DNA from: Pegea sp. RAD2-039
Taxonomy: Eukaryota > Chordata > Thaliacea > Salpida > Salpidae
Length of the DNA stretch: 64,000 bases
Assembly (NCBI GenBank): GCA_034620365.1
Contig: JAQGEQ010000332.1
Span: 372,001 to 436,000 of the forward strand
Direction of reading: 5' to 3'
Shown here: positions 10,651 to 23,415 of the stretch, in pieces
How the letters are laid out: each line of letters opens with the position of its first letter
Numbering within the stretch: the first letter of the stretch is position 1
Translations under genes and position numbers: made by a program
Notes under the pieces: generated by a model
The model's input: the letters and a program-made list of their open reading frames with translations, nothing else
Told to the model about the DNA's origin: nothing
The model's database searches: none

Positions 10651-13600
10651 AAGAGGAAAATACAGACAACAAGAGAACAATACAAACATCCAAAAAAAAG
10701 CTAAATTGGTAATTTAAAGATTAACCTAAAATTAAATTAACGTAATCCTAAAAGGATTATTTTCTAAGATTTCATTCATTTATAGAATTTGGCTACAAAA
10801 AACTTGTCCTTAATGTTTAATTTTTTTACAGAAGCAAAATAATAATTAGACTACTTGGAACGATAAAATAAAAGAAGTTAGTCTGACAGAGATAAAATTA
10901 ATTTGCAAGAGAAATATTGGGTTAATCAAATATTATTTCTTTACAAAATTTTTTGTTAACTTTTCTTACATATTTTATGAGCATATTGATATTAAAAAAT
11001 AAGTATGAATTTTTCTATCTTTTCTCTAGTAGTTTGTGGCGATATAAAATATCTTTCTCTAAAGTTAAGTTAAAGGGTATACTTGTTTAGTATGAGTAAT
11101 AGTTATTTTGTATATTAATATATCTTGTGATATTTAAATAACTTTAGAACTGAAGAATTAATTGTTTACAATCAAATGATCAGTCATTTAAGAGATCATC
11201 ATATGGTATTAGACATCGCACATCACTTAGATTAGAATTCTTCAAATATTGAAATCTGTACCCAAAATGTCACTTTTCTTATTAAGACTGCAACCATTAT
11301 AAAATTCATAATTCCTGTGGCATAGTCAATCTCGATTTTGCTAGGATAATTCAATTATAGCCCACAAAAAATACTAATTTTTGTTTTTTGGCAGATAAAA
11401 ATCACCAGCTATATCTTGAAGCATATTGAAAACCACTCAATAGGTAGAATCTAATGAGTTCGTGCTGATATTTTTCTACTCCTAGTCTAGTCAAGATTGG
11501 TGGTCTGCAGAGATATGTTTTACAGCCCCTTCTAATTAAAACTTTTGATGAAGACCTCATCAGCAGTAGATGATTTTGGTGTGTTTGTATAATCAGATGA
11601 CATCAAGCTATTTTCATGCAATCAATTACATTTTCGAGTAGCTCTACACGTTGTAGAACAATGGCTTAAAAGCTTGCAGCCCAAAGATTCGCACACAAAG
11701 CCTTATACATTTTTCTTATCGATAAGCTGAAGTTGAACCGTTGCATAGAGAATGCTGTCTTTTTATTTTTAACGCTAACAGTATGTATTTTTTCTGTCTT
11801 TTATGTAAATTGTCGACAATGGCGATTTCTACTAGCAGTTAAGTGGCTCTACCAAATGAATTTATTAAATGGTTCTGTTCAATTTGGTTATAGCGAGTTT
11901 AATGATTGTAAAAAAGATTTTAGTTTACACCTTTATCTCCAAAAACGTTTTGCTTAGTAATACTGTATTGTAAAACAATTGACTCTTATCTTTATTTAAA
12001 AATGTATCATAAAACAAAATAATACTAATAAGTCAGTTAAAATGATTAAAGCCCGCAGCTTGTTTTGGTATACATAGATTTTGTTTTTGAAATATATCAA
12101 TAAAAGATTCTATTTTGAACTTAATTCTTTGTTGCTATTATTTCTTCATGCTACATTAAAACGAAATATTTTTTGGTTATCTTAGTAATGTTAATATTTA
12201 CTTTGACCATAAATAATTTCTTATAAAATAAACAAAAACTTTTTGAAAAACTTGTAATGTTTTAATTATTTAACATCAAAGATTTTTGTTCATAAGAAGT
12301 GTATTGTTGTAACGTAAAGAAATTTGTTCATGGCCAAGCAATGAACTGTAAATTTTTTCTTTGATTTAATTGCAGTAAATTTTAGTATTCGTTTTTAGTG
12401 CATTAGGAAAAAATTTCCAACAAGAAATAAAAACTTGCATATTTAAATAAGAAATAATTCATTAAAATTAAGATTTAATTTTTCTGCTTTGTTTCACTGA
12501 TAATAGTCATTACGTAAAATACTTGTTTTTTAAATGAGATCTTAGCATTAAAACTCAAAGTTACTACACGATTAGACTACTATATCAGGGTTACCAGCCT
12601 TGATTCAAGTTTAAGAATCTTTTATTTGTTTTCAAAACCTTTTGAAAAAATTATAAAACAGTGTTTGCTTTATATTAAATTAATTATTTGTATTTATTGC
12701 ATTAAAAAAATATTTTTATAACATAAATGTATCTTACCTATATTTATATCATTACTTAAAGTTTTTAATATTTTTTGTAAAGTTCGAAAAATTTTGTTTA
12801 TTTCACTTTAATTACATCAAGTTTTAGGTTGAACAGCTATGTATTATTACTAATTTTCATTATTATTATTTATTATTATTGATATGCATTAATACTAAAA
12901 GTGATTATTTTACTTGCATGTAAATAATATATACAACATTATACTCATTTATATCAATTATTTATTCAATTTATTATTATTTTTTTATTTTTTTTTTTAA
13001 ATATATATTTGTTTTTTATACAAGCAAGTTTAAGTATAATAAGCAATTTAATATTATATTTAATTGCTTTTAAAAAAACAGCATGTTCTGTTGAGTATCA
13101 CTGGTTATGCTATAATTTTATTACAAAAATGTTTTTTTTAAATAAAACTGGCTTTACAACAATACAAAGTAAAATTTTTTCTCTTTTTTTTATATAAATT
13201 TATATATATATCTAAAATATAGATATTTCAACACCTTATAATTAGATATTCATAATATTTTTGCTTAAAGTGAATGCAATAAATAAAATTATTATTTCAA
13301 TTTTTTAAATGGTATTCACCTTCTTTTACTTAACTTAGATGTTGTTTCTACTGTCTTGCTTTTCTTGTTTATTCATTTACTAACTAATAAATGTATATTT
13401 AATTTGAATTATTCTTATTACTCTATAATAAGCGTTGGAATATATTTTTTTCTCAGAAACCAAACTTTCTTATAAATCATTAAGAAATACTTTTATTTCA
13501 TAAGACTTCTGCAAATAGTTGATCTATCTATCTTTATCTATCGTACTCACTACTAATATATTTCAGGTTAAATAGGATTTGATTAGGTTTTTCTATAACT
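10651..13600. other. AT-rich intergenic region with an RT remnant
   Basis: Apart from the RT remnant at about 11.48-11.72 kb, it holds AT-rich sequence with long homopolymers and TTATTATT microsatellite-like stretches (about 12.84-13.02 kb). An ORF at 11733-11957 follows the RT remnant directly; its product is hydrophobic and unlike any family I know, so I do not call a gene. Confidence 0.5.
11478..11720 (+). mobile_element. Strongly decayed RT remnant
   Basis: The plus strand retains GATGAAGACCTCATCAGCAG, GTGTTTGTAT and GATGACATCAAGCTATT, the nucleotide remains of the EDLI...VFVYADDIKLL segment seen intact at the left edge of the window. Several stops and frameshifts break it. Confidence 0.75.
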
Positions 13601-14602
13601 ATGTGGAAAAAAGAGTAAGTTTATTAGAAATAAAATTACTTCGTCCGAATAAAAGTGAAAAAAGAATCAATTTAGATCAAATGATTTAATTTCAAAACCT
13701 CTGTTTAAACAACCTAATACTTTTAAATAAATTAAAGTTTTTTTAAAAGCAATTTGATTCTTATATTTTTTATTCAGGGAATATTTATCTAAGTACAATG
13801 TACTTAAATGGAGTAACTGCTTCGTGGTATTTCTTCAATGCATCCTACTCTTTACTCCAATGTCTATGCTTAGATCGTCTGAACAGTTGGAGGTGCCCAA
13901 AAAGCCATTAATTTCAGGTGAGAATTAAAAAAAACCTAACTAGATATTAAATAATATGTTTCTAAATGAAATTTGTTTCAACTTTGGATCTTAATATTTT
14001 AATTCTTACATTTATTCCATAATTAATATAGATATTAAGATACTGAAACTGATTAATATTTTTGTATAGATTTGTTGGTTGGAGATAGAGTTTACTCATG
14101 TAAGCTGCCTTTCTTTGCCTTTTGGCTACTGCTCGTCTCACTTGTGATTAGTTTTATGATTACCAACTTCTCACGCTCACCAAGATCTCTACTTATTAAG
14201 CTGAATGCTGTATTTGCTTGCATTTCCCTTTCTGGTAATGATAAAGCTTTTTCTTACATTTTTGTATAAATTATCAACTTTTGATATGGCAAATTAAATA
14301 GAATTTATAAGAAAAATCACATATAATAGAAAAAACTTTGATATTACAATATTTATATACTTATCCATTATTTTTTTCTAGCCTGGGCCATGGGCATGAA
14401 CGCTATACAAATGCTTTATCAAGATAGCGCTTATGAAATAAACTGTTATTTTTTATATATCGTTTGCTGGTTTCAACCAGCGCTACTTTTATATGAAAGC
14501 TTAAAAATCCTCTCAATGGTTATTGAGGTATATGAACATTATATTAAAAGTGTAGATTTTTCTGAAGCTGAAGATGAATATATCAAAGAAGAGATGGTTT
14601 AA
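13601..14602 (+). CDS. Small four-pass membrane protein, possibly Jagunal-like
   Basis: Exons: 13601-13614, 13778-13917, 14070-14234, 14382-14602. GT/AG junctions keep frame and give 179 residues. Four hydrophobic segments are visible: about residues 15-35 (CFVVFLQCILLF), after LPFFAFWLLLVSLVISF, around LNAVFACISLSAW, and CYFLYIVCWFQPALLL. The tail is acidic (EAEDEYIKEEMV). I do not recognise it with certainty. Length, four-pass layout and the polar NFSRSPRS link between segments 2 and 3 resemble Jagunal/JAGN1, an ER protein of about 183 residues, but the shared residues are too few to assign it. The start ATG is followed by a good GTAAGT donor after only 14 bases; an upstream exon cannot be excluded. 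Confidence 0.7.
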
Positions 14603-16069
14603 CTTTCATTTCTTTCGCAAATATACTTTAAAAATAAAACTTTTCAAAATATCTTTATTTTTATGTGTTCAATTTATCTCCGAAATTTATACATTTAGAC
14701 AGATTCAATAAACACCTTAGAACGTTTTGAAAAATGAATATACAACTTGTAGTAGAAGATCTAAACATTGGATTCCAAAATATTATTTTCAGTTTGTTTT
14801 TAGTTATTAAAGATTTGAAAGAAAATGTAGATATTAGTCATCAATAAAAAGTTTATCAGTTTAGAAAATATTATTCTAATAAAAGTTTTATTATTGAATG
14901 TTATAGCTACTATTACTTTCGTTTTTTAAACAAATATATGTAACAGTCTTATTTGCTTATGTTTGTAATTATTAAATCTAATGCAAACAAGTTTTAAGAC
15001 AAAGTAAAACAAAAGTAATAATACAATTTCAGAGAAGCAATATATTCTGTATACTGAAATAATAACAGCAGTGAAAATGATTTTTCTAAACTAGCTCTTA
15101 CAACATAATTACTTTCAGTTTTCAAAAATGATGATATATAACTTACAGATAAATATTTACAGCAAATATAAAATGTAAAGTCATATGCTCTTCTATAATG
15201 TAAATTGTTATACAACTTTATTTTTATCATTTTTGGTCAAACTGCTTGTTTAATATTGTTTGTATTTTGTTGTATTTTTAGCTTTTGTATTATTTTCCTA
15301 ATATTTTGATGCAAAAGCAAGCAAACCTTCTGATCGTTATTCTGCTCCTAGTATTTATATAATAGTCAATTGTTTATTTTAACAGTATGAGCAATGCTTA
15401 TAGAACATATTTTGATTTTACCTATTTGAGTTAAAAAGCGGTTAATTGAATTTCTACGAAAATGAAAAGGATATATTTGTTATTATAGGATATGAGTTTA
15501 AGCAAGGTCACATTGTCACTTACCTGTTGAAGTTGTTTTTATTGTCAAGATAAAAAATGATTAAAAGATTCGGAAAATTTTTCAAAACAAAATATCTAAA
15601 ATAGGTTAAATTTGTTTTATCAATAGCTATGTCTACAATAAAGAGTAAACAATTTGTAAATGTTCTAAATTTGTTTAAACGAAAAAACTGTTATAATTAA
15701 TAGCTTATAAATAATTTAAAAACATGTTCTAGAAAAAAAACAGGTTATTTTTAATTTCGAAAAACATATAAACTTACAGTAATTTAAATTACTCCTTAAA
15801 ACTTACATATTAATTACACAAACCTATAAGCTGCTGTCACCTATAAAATATCTTTTAATTGTTTTTTTTTTAAACAATTTTAAAAATTGTTAATTTGCTG
15901 AAAATTGTAAAATTTTTTAGTTTCGATAAAATTCTTTTTCATTGACATTCATGAAACTGCAACTTTGTAAGGCAATACATTAAAAACATAAATGAAATCA
16001 GAACGATTTACCAGCCTTAGTTTTCACTCATAATTCTTTTATGATTATATTTAAACAAAATTTTAAGTT
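14603..16069. other. AT-rich intergenic region, no gene seen
   Basis: It starts with the likely 3' UTR of the four-pass protein gene (AATAAA-like words near 14630). The rest is AT-rich with no supported feature. A minus-strand ORF at 14994-15230 has low-complexity composition and no splice or family support. Confidence 0.5.
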
Positions 16070-16273
16070 TTAGAAAGTACTAGATTGATTTCGTTCAATA
16101 TTTTCAATTGTAGGAAGATATTCCTTTAAATAATCAAGAGACTGAACTTTATTACCGGAATAAAATGATTGCATCACACGAATCAGTGCACTTTTCTTTA
16201 AACTTTTCCTACTTTGATAGCAACTGTGTGGTTGCTGAGAGATTGATGAATCAAGTAACTGATTTGATAACTG
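16070..16273 (-). CDS. Candidate terminal exon of an unidentified gene
   Basis: The minus strand is open for 68 codons and ends in TAA (complement of 16070-16072). It begins right after an AG (TTCATAG|CAG) that could be a splice acceptor. The peptide has ordinary amphipathic composition (for example KSALIRVMQSFYSGNKVQSL, then DYLKEYLPTIE), unlike the K/N/F/I strings of random AT-rich frames nearby, and the stretch is less AT-rich than its flanks. I do not recognise it. Upstream exons would lie to the right (16.3-17.6 kb), where I found none I could join. It could also be a fragment of a dead gene. Confidence 0.3.
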   Translation of the reverse strand, partial: QLSNQLLDSSISQQPHSCYQSRKSLKKSALIRVMQSFYSGNKVQSLDYLKEYLPTIENIERNQSSTF

Positions 16274-17711
16274 CTATGAACTAATACTAGTTTGTTGTTA
16301 ACAGGGAAGACGTTAAACCTAAGGAAAGTCAGTTTGTGATTAATCTTTTTAAATGGAACAACAAAAGTAATCTTCGAAAAGATTAGTTATTTAAAAGTCA
16401 TTTTAAACCAACTAAATAAAATTTTCAAAAAAAAACTTTGTAACTGAACAAAAAAATAGAAACTATTTCGCCCAAAGCGGAAAGTTGTCTTGGATTTTAT
16501 CAAAAATTATGTATCCTATTATTAATAAATTTTGTAAATTAACTTTGAACTTTTCTGATGCTATCAGCTAAGTATACCTTAAGTTTAATATATTTAACGA
16601 GAAACGTTTAGGTACTAGAAATAATCTAATTCGATATACAGATGATACTGCATAAAGTGTTAACTATATAGTATTTTTTAACTTTTAACTATAAAGTATT
16701 AAGACAAATACTGTCTCTCATTACAAATATTTTGCTAATGTAAATCAAGCAAGATGGTAAACAGAACTAATGTAACATCTTAAGGATTGACCTTAAAACA
16801 GCCAATTTTGTCTCAAACTCCCTATTGAATAACCGTGGGTAGTTTCGAACACAGACTTTCTAGTCCTAAGCTTTTGTAAATAATGTCAAATTTCAATTTT
16901 GAATGCAACAAAAAATGGCATAAAACCAGAATAGAATTTAAAGGAAAGTATTTTAAAATCTAACTTTTTAAGTTTATCTCGATTAAAATAAGAATTTAAA
17001 TCTGTATTAGGAAACGATGCTTAATTTAATGGCTCAGAATTTTCATGACGGTTCTCAAGAAACTTTAGTTGTCTTATAAAGTTAATTAAAACCCTTCTTA
17101 TCAATAATACTTTGACTAAAACTTGTGTTTTATAAACTTTTTTTTGAAGTTAAAGTTAACAGACAAATATTGAGAAAGAAAGGAACTAAGAACACAACAA
17201 ATATACTTAATAGATAAAATTAAAAGTTAAAATAATTATTTTCCTTTTTTTTCTATAAAATAAAAATATTAGATTAAGGTGATAAAGAAAACTGATTTAG
17301 GTAAATCCCCATTCAATTTGTGTAATCTACATATGGTTATACTAATTGAGTTTACATGAAAACTAAAAATATTGATTTTGTATTTTGTATTTTCTTGTGG
17401 TTAATAAAATTATAATTCTTGTACTATGTTATTTTAAGACGAAATATTTACAAAGCATTTTTAATAGGCATCTTTTTTGTGTATTATTATTAAGATGTAT
17501 TATTTATAATAGGATATTAATTTACTGTAAAATATTACCTTTAGCATTTTAATTAAATGTAAATTAATCAAATAGATGACTAGGATTTCATCACTAATAA
17601 TTTGCTTCTATTTATTATTAATATATTTTAATAAACACATAGTAAAAACATTCAAAATTTATTTAAACTAAAATTGAGTAATATTTCATTCAGATTTGTT
17701 AAAAGGGACTT
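16274..17711. other. AT-rich region, nothing firm
   Basis: A slightly GC-richer patch at about 16.80-16.88 kb stands out but has no clear frame. Otherwise AT-rich non-coding sequence. Confidence 0.4.
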
Positions 17712-17951
17712 ATGGATATCCCACATTTAATCATTCCAACATTGGAAGAGCTCATAGCTTCAATTCTAAACGGTGAGCAAAATGATTTGAATAGATCACG
17801 GGCTCTGAGTGAAATTTCTGGAAATATACCGCTTCAAAACTTTTTTGAAGACCTCTTACCACCACCACCATTAGTTACAAGACCGCCTCAAGTACGTTTC
17901 ACTGAAGATAATAAGGAGAATGTTCCAGAAAATCCAAATGATCGAAACTAA
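17712..17951 (+). CDS. 79-residue protein with a KEN box, unidentified
   Basis: Single open frame from ATG to TAA, with an in-frame TAA four codons before the ATG. The composition is clearly protein-like in an AT-rich desert. An N-terminal helix-like part (IPTLEELIASILNGEQ) is followed by RSRALSEISGN, which resembles but does not match a destruction box (RxxL spacing is off). Then come FFEDLLPPPP, a Pro-rich link and DNKENVPEN, a canonical KEN box for APC/C-Cdh1. Small, disordered KEN-bearing proteins include securins and other cell-cycle substrates, but no family can be named from this sequence. It may be a complete small gene or the only visible exon of one. Confidence 0.45.
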   Translation: MDIPHLIIPTLEELIASILNGEQNDLNRSRALSEISGNIPLQNFFEDLLPPPPLVTRPPQVRFTEDNKENVPENPNDRN

Positions 17952-20900
17952 AATGTAAATTGTAAATGAACATTAAGCATTTATGAAGTATTTTTAACAC
18001 CTTGGTTATTTTTGGCATGTTTGTTGTTTAGACAGAAAATTGAATTTTATTCAATTAAATTTATTTTAAAAATTATATATGAAGAATCTATAACGATTAT
18101 GAAGAATTTATTATTTTTCAGCTTTTGTTGTCAAAAATTTAGCTATAAAAATGCTTGTTAAGAGGCAAAATGAATAAATTTGTTTGCCTAAATGTGTTTG
18201 TTTATCATGGTCTGTGCATGTTTTTTAAGATGTTGTAGCATTTTAGCCTTTAATAACTAGTAATAGCTTTTAAATACTCACAGCGTTATATTGAAAACAA
18301 CTTGTGTATATTCCATTAGCAGCTAATATACAAAAAATAAGCATAAAACTAAGGACAACTTTATATTGATTAAAAAAATATTTATATGAAAGTAGTTTTA
18401 TACTAGCTCAACATTCCTAAGCTAATAAAAAAGTTTAATATTTTAAGAGATATTGTTTAAACACTTGAATAAGGAAGAGAATAAATGTTAAATGTAAGTT
18501 AAACTTAAATTTTATAGAAATTATATCAAAAAACTATTTTTGTCAAATTTCATAGTTGTCATTCATATATTTTATGGTAGGTTATTTTTTAATTTTAGAT
18601 CTACAACAGATAAACATGTTTCTCTAAAAAATTTCTACAAATTTTTATGGTTTATTTAGTGCTATTTCAGGTTACTGGTTATTATAATGATAAAGTAACA
18701 TCAAAACTCTAATGACTGATTTAAAAGATAACTTTTTGTTGATATTTTTATACATATTTATCTCATTGTTAATTACTAGTTTAGTATTAAAGCCTATTTA
18801 TTTTTGCTTATTGTAATGCATGAAATGATAGCTATTTTTTAATTCTATGAAAGTAATTGTATAAAATATAAAATAAAATAAATATGAAATAATAGTCAAT
18901 TTCTGCTTATATCATAACTTCAAAGTTTTGTTGAACAATACTTGATTTGTTATGTCTTGTTGATTTATTTATTTAATATATTTATTTAGTCATCTCTTGA
19001 AACATTCTCTTATTTGTCTAATATAATAATACATTAACTACATTAAATACTACATTAGTTCCTAAAGAAACAAAAGGGACTTACAGTACAAGTATAAACA
19101 AGTATAAAGATTTTAAGTTACAAATGCTATCAACTTTAGAAATAATAGCAATCCTTGTGACATCTTCTATTGCTATTTTGCTAAAGTGTTTAATCCTGTC
19201 TAACTTAACAAGCTCAAAATTGTCTTGTAACAAATAAAAACAGAAAAGCTTTATCTTAAATTGAAGTGATGATTATTTATGAAGTAAAACCCAACAAACT
19301 CAAATACATCTTTATATATTTTTCGTAAAATCATCATTAGTGTTACTCAGGGTTCTGTTTTAGGTCCCTTGCTCTTTTTACTTTTTATAACAGACCTTTT
19401 CAGAAAAATAGAATTAGCAGATTATGTCAGTGTGTTTGTTTCTGCTGATGACATTAAGATATCATCTTGCAATCCTTCAAGTCTTCAAACAGCTCTACAC
19501 GTAGAAGGAAATGATCTCTGAACTGGCAGCTCAGAGTCCAGCCAACAAAGTTTGAACTTATAACTATCTATTGTACACTAATTTTCAAGATTTATTATTT
19601 TACAAATATGTTTTGTCCTAAAACTTTGCTTTAGCGTTTAGCTGATTTAAAATGGTGCATTTATGTTTCAAAAAATTTGACAAAATCAATCAACCTTACT
19701 AACCGTAATATAGATATCTTTGGTTTTACGTATTCATACTTCAATATAAATCTTTTCAAATTGTACATACGTCTTATCTTTGAATAAATTAGGAGATGGA
19801 TGCCATGTCAAGTGGATGATACCAACAAATTTAATCATAAACTAATTTTTAAATTTTTTACAAGTTAAATTAAAGGGGGTAATAAGTTAAGGAAAACAAT
19901 TTATAATCTCAGCTTATTTAACTGTTTAGTTGTCAAAGAACTCTCGTTAAAATAAAAAGTAAACTGTAGAGCTCAGCATAAATAAAGGAAGTTGATGTAA
20001 AAAATTTTAATTTTATTGAATTAATGCAGAACAAATAATACTGTTAAAATGTTTACTTATTAAAGATTTTCAAACAATTCTTAGTTTATCGAATCAAAGT
20101 CAAATCTATCTTAACTTGGGTACTATTTTAAAACAAACCTAAATAGTTATTTTTCAAAGCAGAATAAATATTGTAAGTTTAATTTTTCACCTGTGTTTAT
20201 TTTTAGTTATTACATATAGTAAAACAAAACACCTGCAAAAACGTTAACCTAGTTTAGGTAGGCCAATTCCTGATATTCAAATCGATTTTTCTCATTTATT
20301 GAAAAATGTTCATCATAGAAGGTAATAACTAGAAGAGTAACTTGACACCTATAAGTTTCCTTTCTGTTTGATTGTTAAATAAGATTAGGACATAAAAGTT
20401 TATGTGTGTTTGTAAAATACTTTAAACAAATTTAAAATACTTTGAAAGAAGCAAACAATAGTTTTAATGTAACGCTGATTAAATAAAGCTCTACAGAGTT
20501 ACTGATTATGAGAAAATTTAATTATAGTCGACCTTCCATAAATACATGAAGATATGTTAGAATTCAGATATCGAAAAATTGTGAAATATTTTGTTGTATT
20601 GCCAAACGATAGCCAAATATAAAACAAGAGATTTATCTATATTAATATTTCTTCATACTTGATGCAAGAGATCCTAGGATGTTATCCTAAAAGAACTATT
20701 TATTTGCGTCATTAAATAATTAGGTTACAATTTGATTGTTTAACTAAGTAGACTCTGTAAAAGTAAAATTTTCATTTAATCTCAAACAATTTAATTGTAT
20801 ATTTAAAAATTTGATTTTTATTTATAACCGATTATCAGTTGTAATAGCTAATTGATAGAAATGTCAAAAAACTGTTTCCTGTATTCAAACGAATTTTCTT

Positions 20901-23415
20901 ATAAATAAAGGTAGAACGAATAATTAATGGTACTTTGAATATCTGTTTGAATTCATAACTTATAAACTGATCTACTGTAAAAGGTTTATTCTATAATTTC
21001 CATAATCAAGCAATAAATTTTAAAATCAGCCAAGTAGCACTGAAAGCGAAAAAAATTAGTTAAAAATGAATTGCTTAAAAAACTAAATATATTAAATCTT
21101 ATTACAAAACAAATAATAAAACAAACTATTTTTTATTCTTACTATGTCTAAATAGTTCACTACAAGCACAATTGCATTTTTAGTGAAAAATTGGAGTGAA
21201 GAGGAAATGTTTTGACTAAATCAAGACCATGAACTACCCCCCAAGATTTAAACAAAGATTGTTACAGTAAGCAAAAGACAGTTAAAATACAAGTTCAATG
21301 AAAATCATGCAACAATTTTTGTAAAACGGTAATAAGCTAAATAAATCCATTGATAAAGTATTAATTAATAATAATAATAACATTATAATACTTAATTACT
21401 ATAAAACTGACAAAAATGTCAAGAAAATAAAAAATAAATAATTTAATTTATAACAAAGTAAAAAATAATATTTTAAAGAGATTTTGTTTGCTGAATTATC
21501 TAAACTATGAGAATTTATAGAAAAACATTATTTAACCATCAAAAATAAATTAAATTAAAAGAACGGGCAGACTTATATGGATATAGATAAATATCTTATA
21601 ATGGTTCATAACACCCATTAATCCAGTTGGATAAATATAGACCTTAAAATTTAAATATTTTAGTTTGATTTATAAATATCATGTAATTTTGATGACTGGC
21701 ATATAAATGAAAAAATAAAAACAGATTATTAAACTTAAACTAATGAGATAGCACATTTATAATCAGTTTTATCCTAATAGTAATTTTTAACATAGTTATC
21801 TAAAAAAATTCATGTTTTATTGAAATGAAAAATGATAATTCAAGTTTTGTTTAATCCAAATCGCAACAGTTGAAGAGTTTGTTTTAAATATTCAGTATGT
21901 ATGAATATAACAAAAGATTTTTAGTATGGTGATGAAGATAGTTAATCTTATAGATAATGAGCAATAGCTTAAAGGTATTGAACTTGTAAATTTTGCTTAA
22001 GAGTTGTTTTCTGATTTACTTTTGTTTATTGCCATTTAATTTGGCTTGATGCTTATTAGCTAACACAATCACTAGTGTTTTAAAACTTCTGAATTTATAA
22101 ACTTAGTATTTATAGTCTCTGATGTACAAGTCTGAACAAGTTTTAATTCTCTTAAATACTTGAGATTTTTAAGTATTTCTAAATATCTTCACATTATTAA
22201 TAGAAAAGTTATATTTATAAATATTTATCAAATGCATTTCTTATATAATAGAAAAAACACCTAAAAAAGTTAAACAGAAAATTAAAATGTTACTTAAATT
22301 TTTACCCGCCTGAATCACGAGTATTAAATTGCAGTATTGCTCAATTTAACGTATGATTATTTGAGGTCAACTTTCTTAAAGTAGGCTAAATATTCTGATT
22401 ATGGCGTGACTTGATTAGTATAAATAACCTCAAGTTTAGTTATTCTCATTTAGTACCTGCTTGAGTCGACAGAGCTTGTGGTTAGCTCAGAATAAATCTG
22501 TAGTAGAAAAAGTTTTCAGTTATATAAAATTTAATTATCAATTTTATCTATAAGAATTATTAAAAATATTTTTTTTCTTAGATTTATTTTATTGGAGTCA
22601 TTCAAATTCGGTATTTAATCAATCTAAATGTCTTATTCTTGTTATTTATTATTTACAGATGCCAAGTAATATGATCTAATTTGTTTTCATCCTGCTTTAA
22701 ACTATAAGATAAATAAATTTTTAAAATTTTTATATAATTTTTTTAACATCTTTCTAAAAGTTTAAATCATAGCAATCATTGTCAATATGTTTATGTAGTT
22801 TTTATTTGTACTATCTATTCACGTTTTCAAGTTGTTTAGAACTTTAAAAACAATAAACATGGTTATTCTGAAATAATAATTTAGAGTTGTTTTTTTGGAG
22901 TCTATGCAAAACATGTGTAATATATTAAAGGTTTTTTTCCACAAAATAAGTTTTTTTAAACTTTATCTAAATTTTCAATTCATTCAAACTTTGTTTTGTT
23001 TTTTTATAAACACTTTTTTTGACACAAAAATTTATTTCCATGTTAAAAAATATCATAGTCTTTTGTTTGTGACTTCAAAAATTGTCTTCCACTTTTTTTT
23101 GAAGTTTTTTTTTATTCTGTCTTCATATATCGCTTACATAGTTATTTCAAAAAACAAAACAGTCTGTGAAATTTTCTTAACAAATTAAATGAAAGTTTTA
23201 ATAAATTTAAAGTTATCAAAAATGAAAATCAAGCTTAAAAGCTTTAATATCAAAATGAATAAATTTAATAATGACATCAAATTATAATTTTATTACTATA
23301 TAAGTAGAAATCATTTTTTTATTTTTTGTTTTTACCAAATCTAATTACAATAATGTTTTTTTATAAATGATGCAGGTTTTAAGAATTAACATTTTTATAA
23401 TCACAGTTTTATACA
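17952..23415. other. AT-rich intergenic region with an RT remnant
   Basis: No supported gene. It contains the RT remnant at 19.31-19.76 kb. The ORF at 22895-23188 encodes mostly F/K/I/L/S and matches a T-rich stretch, so it is best read as chance. Confidence 0.5.
19310..19760 (+). mobile_element. Decayed RT fragment
   Basis: The plus strand reads TQGSVLGPLLFLLFITDL, then VSVFVSADDIKISSCNPSSL (the catalytic YADD is now SADD) and, after frameshifts, LQLRVQPTK-like and DLKWCIYVS blocks. It is the same family as the fragments at 1-1115. It is broken in several places. Confidence 0.88.

Noticed and set aside
22895-23188. 97-residue plus-strand ORF
   Set aside because: Composition is F/K/I/L-rich and follows a T-rich stretch; no domain, splice sites or conservation evidence.
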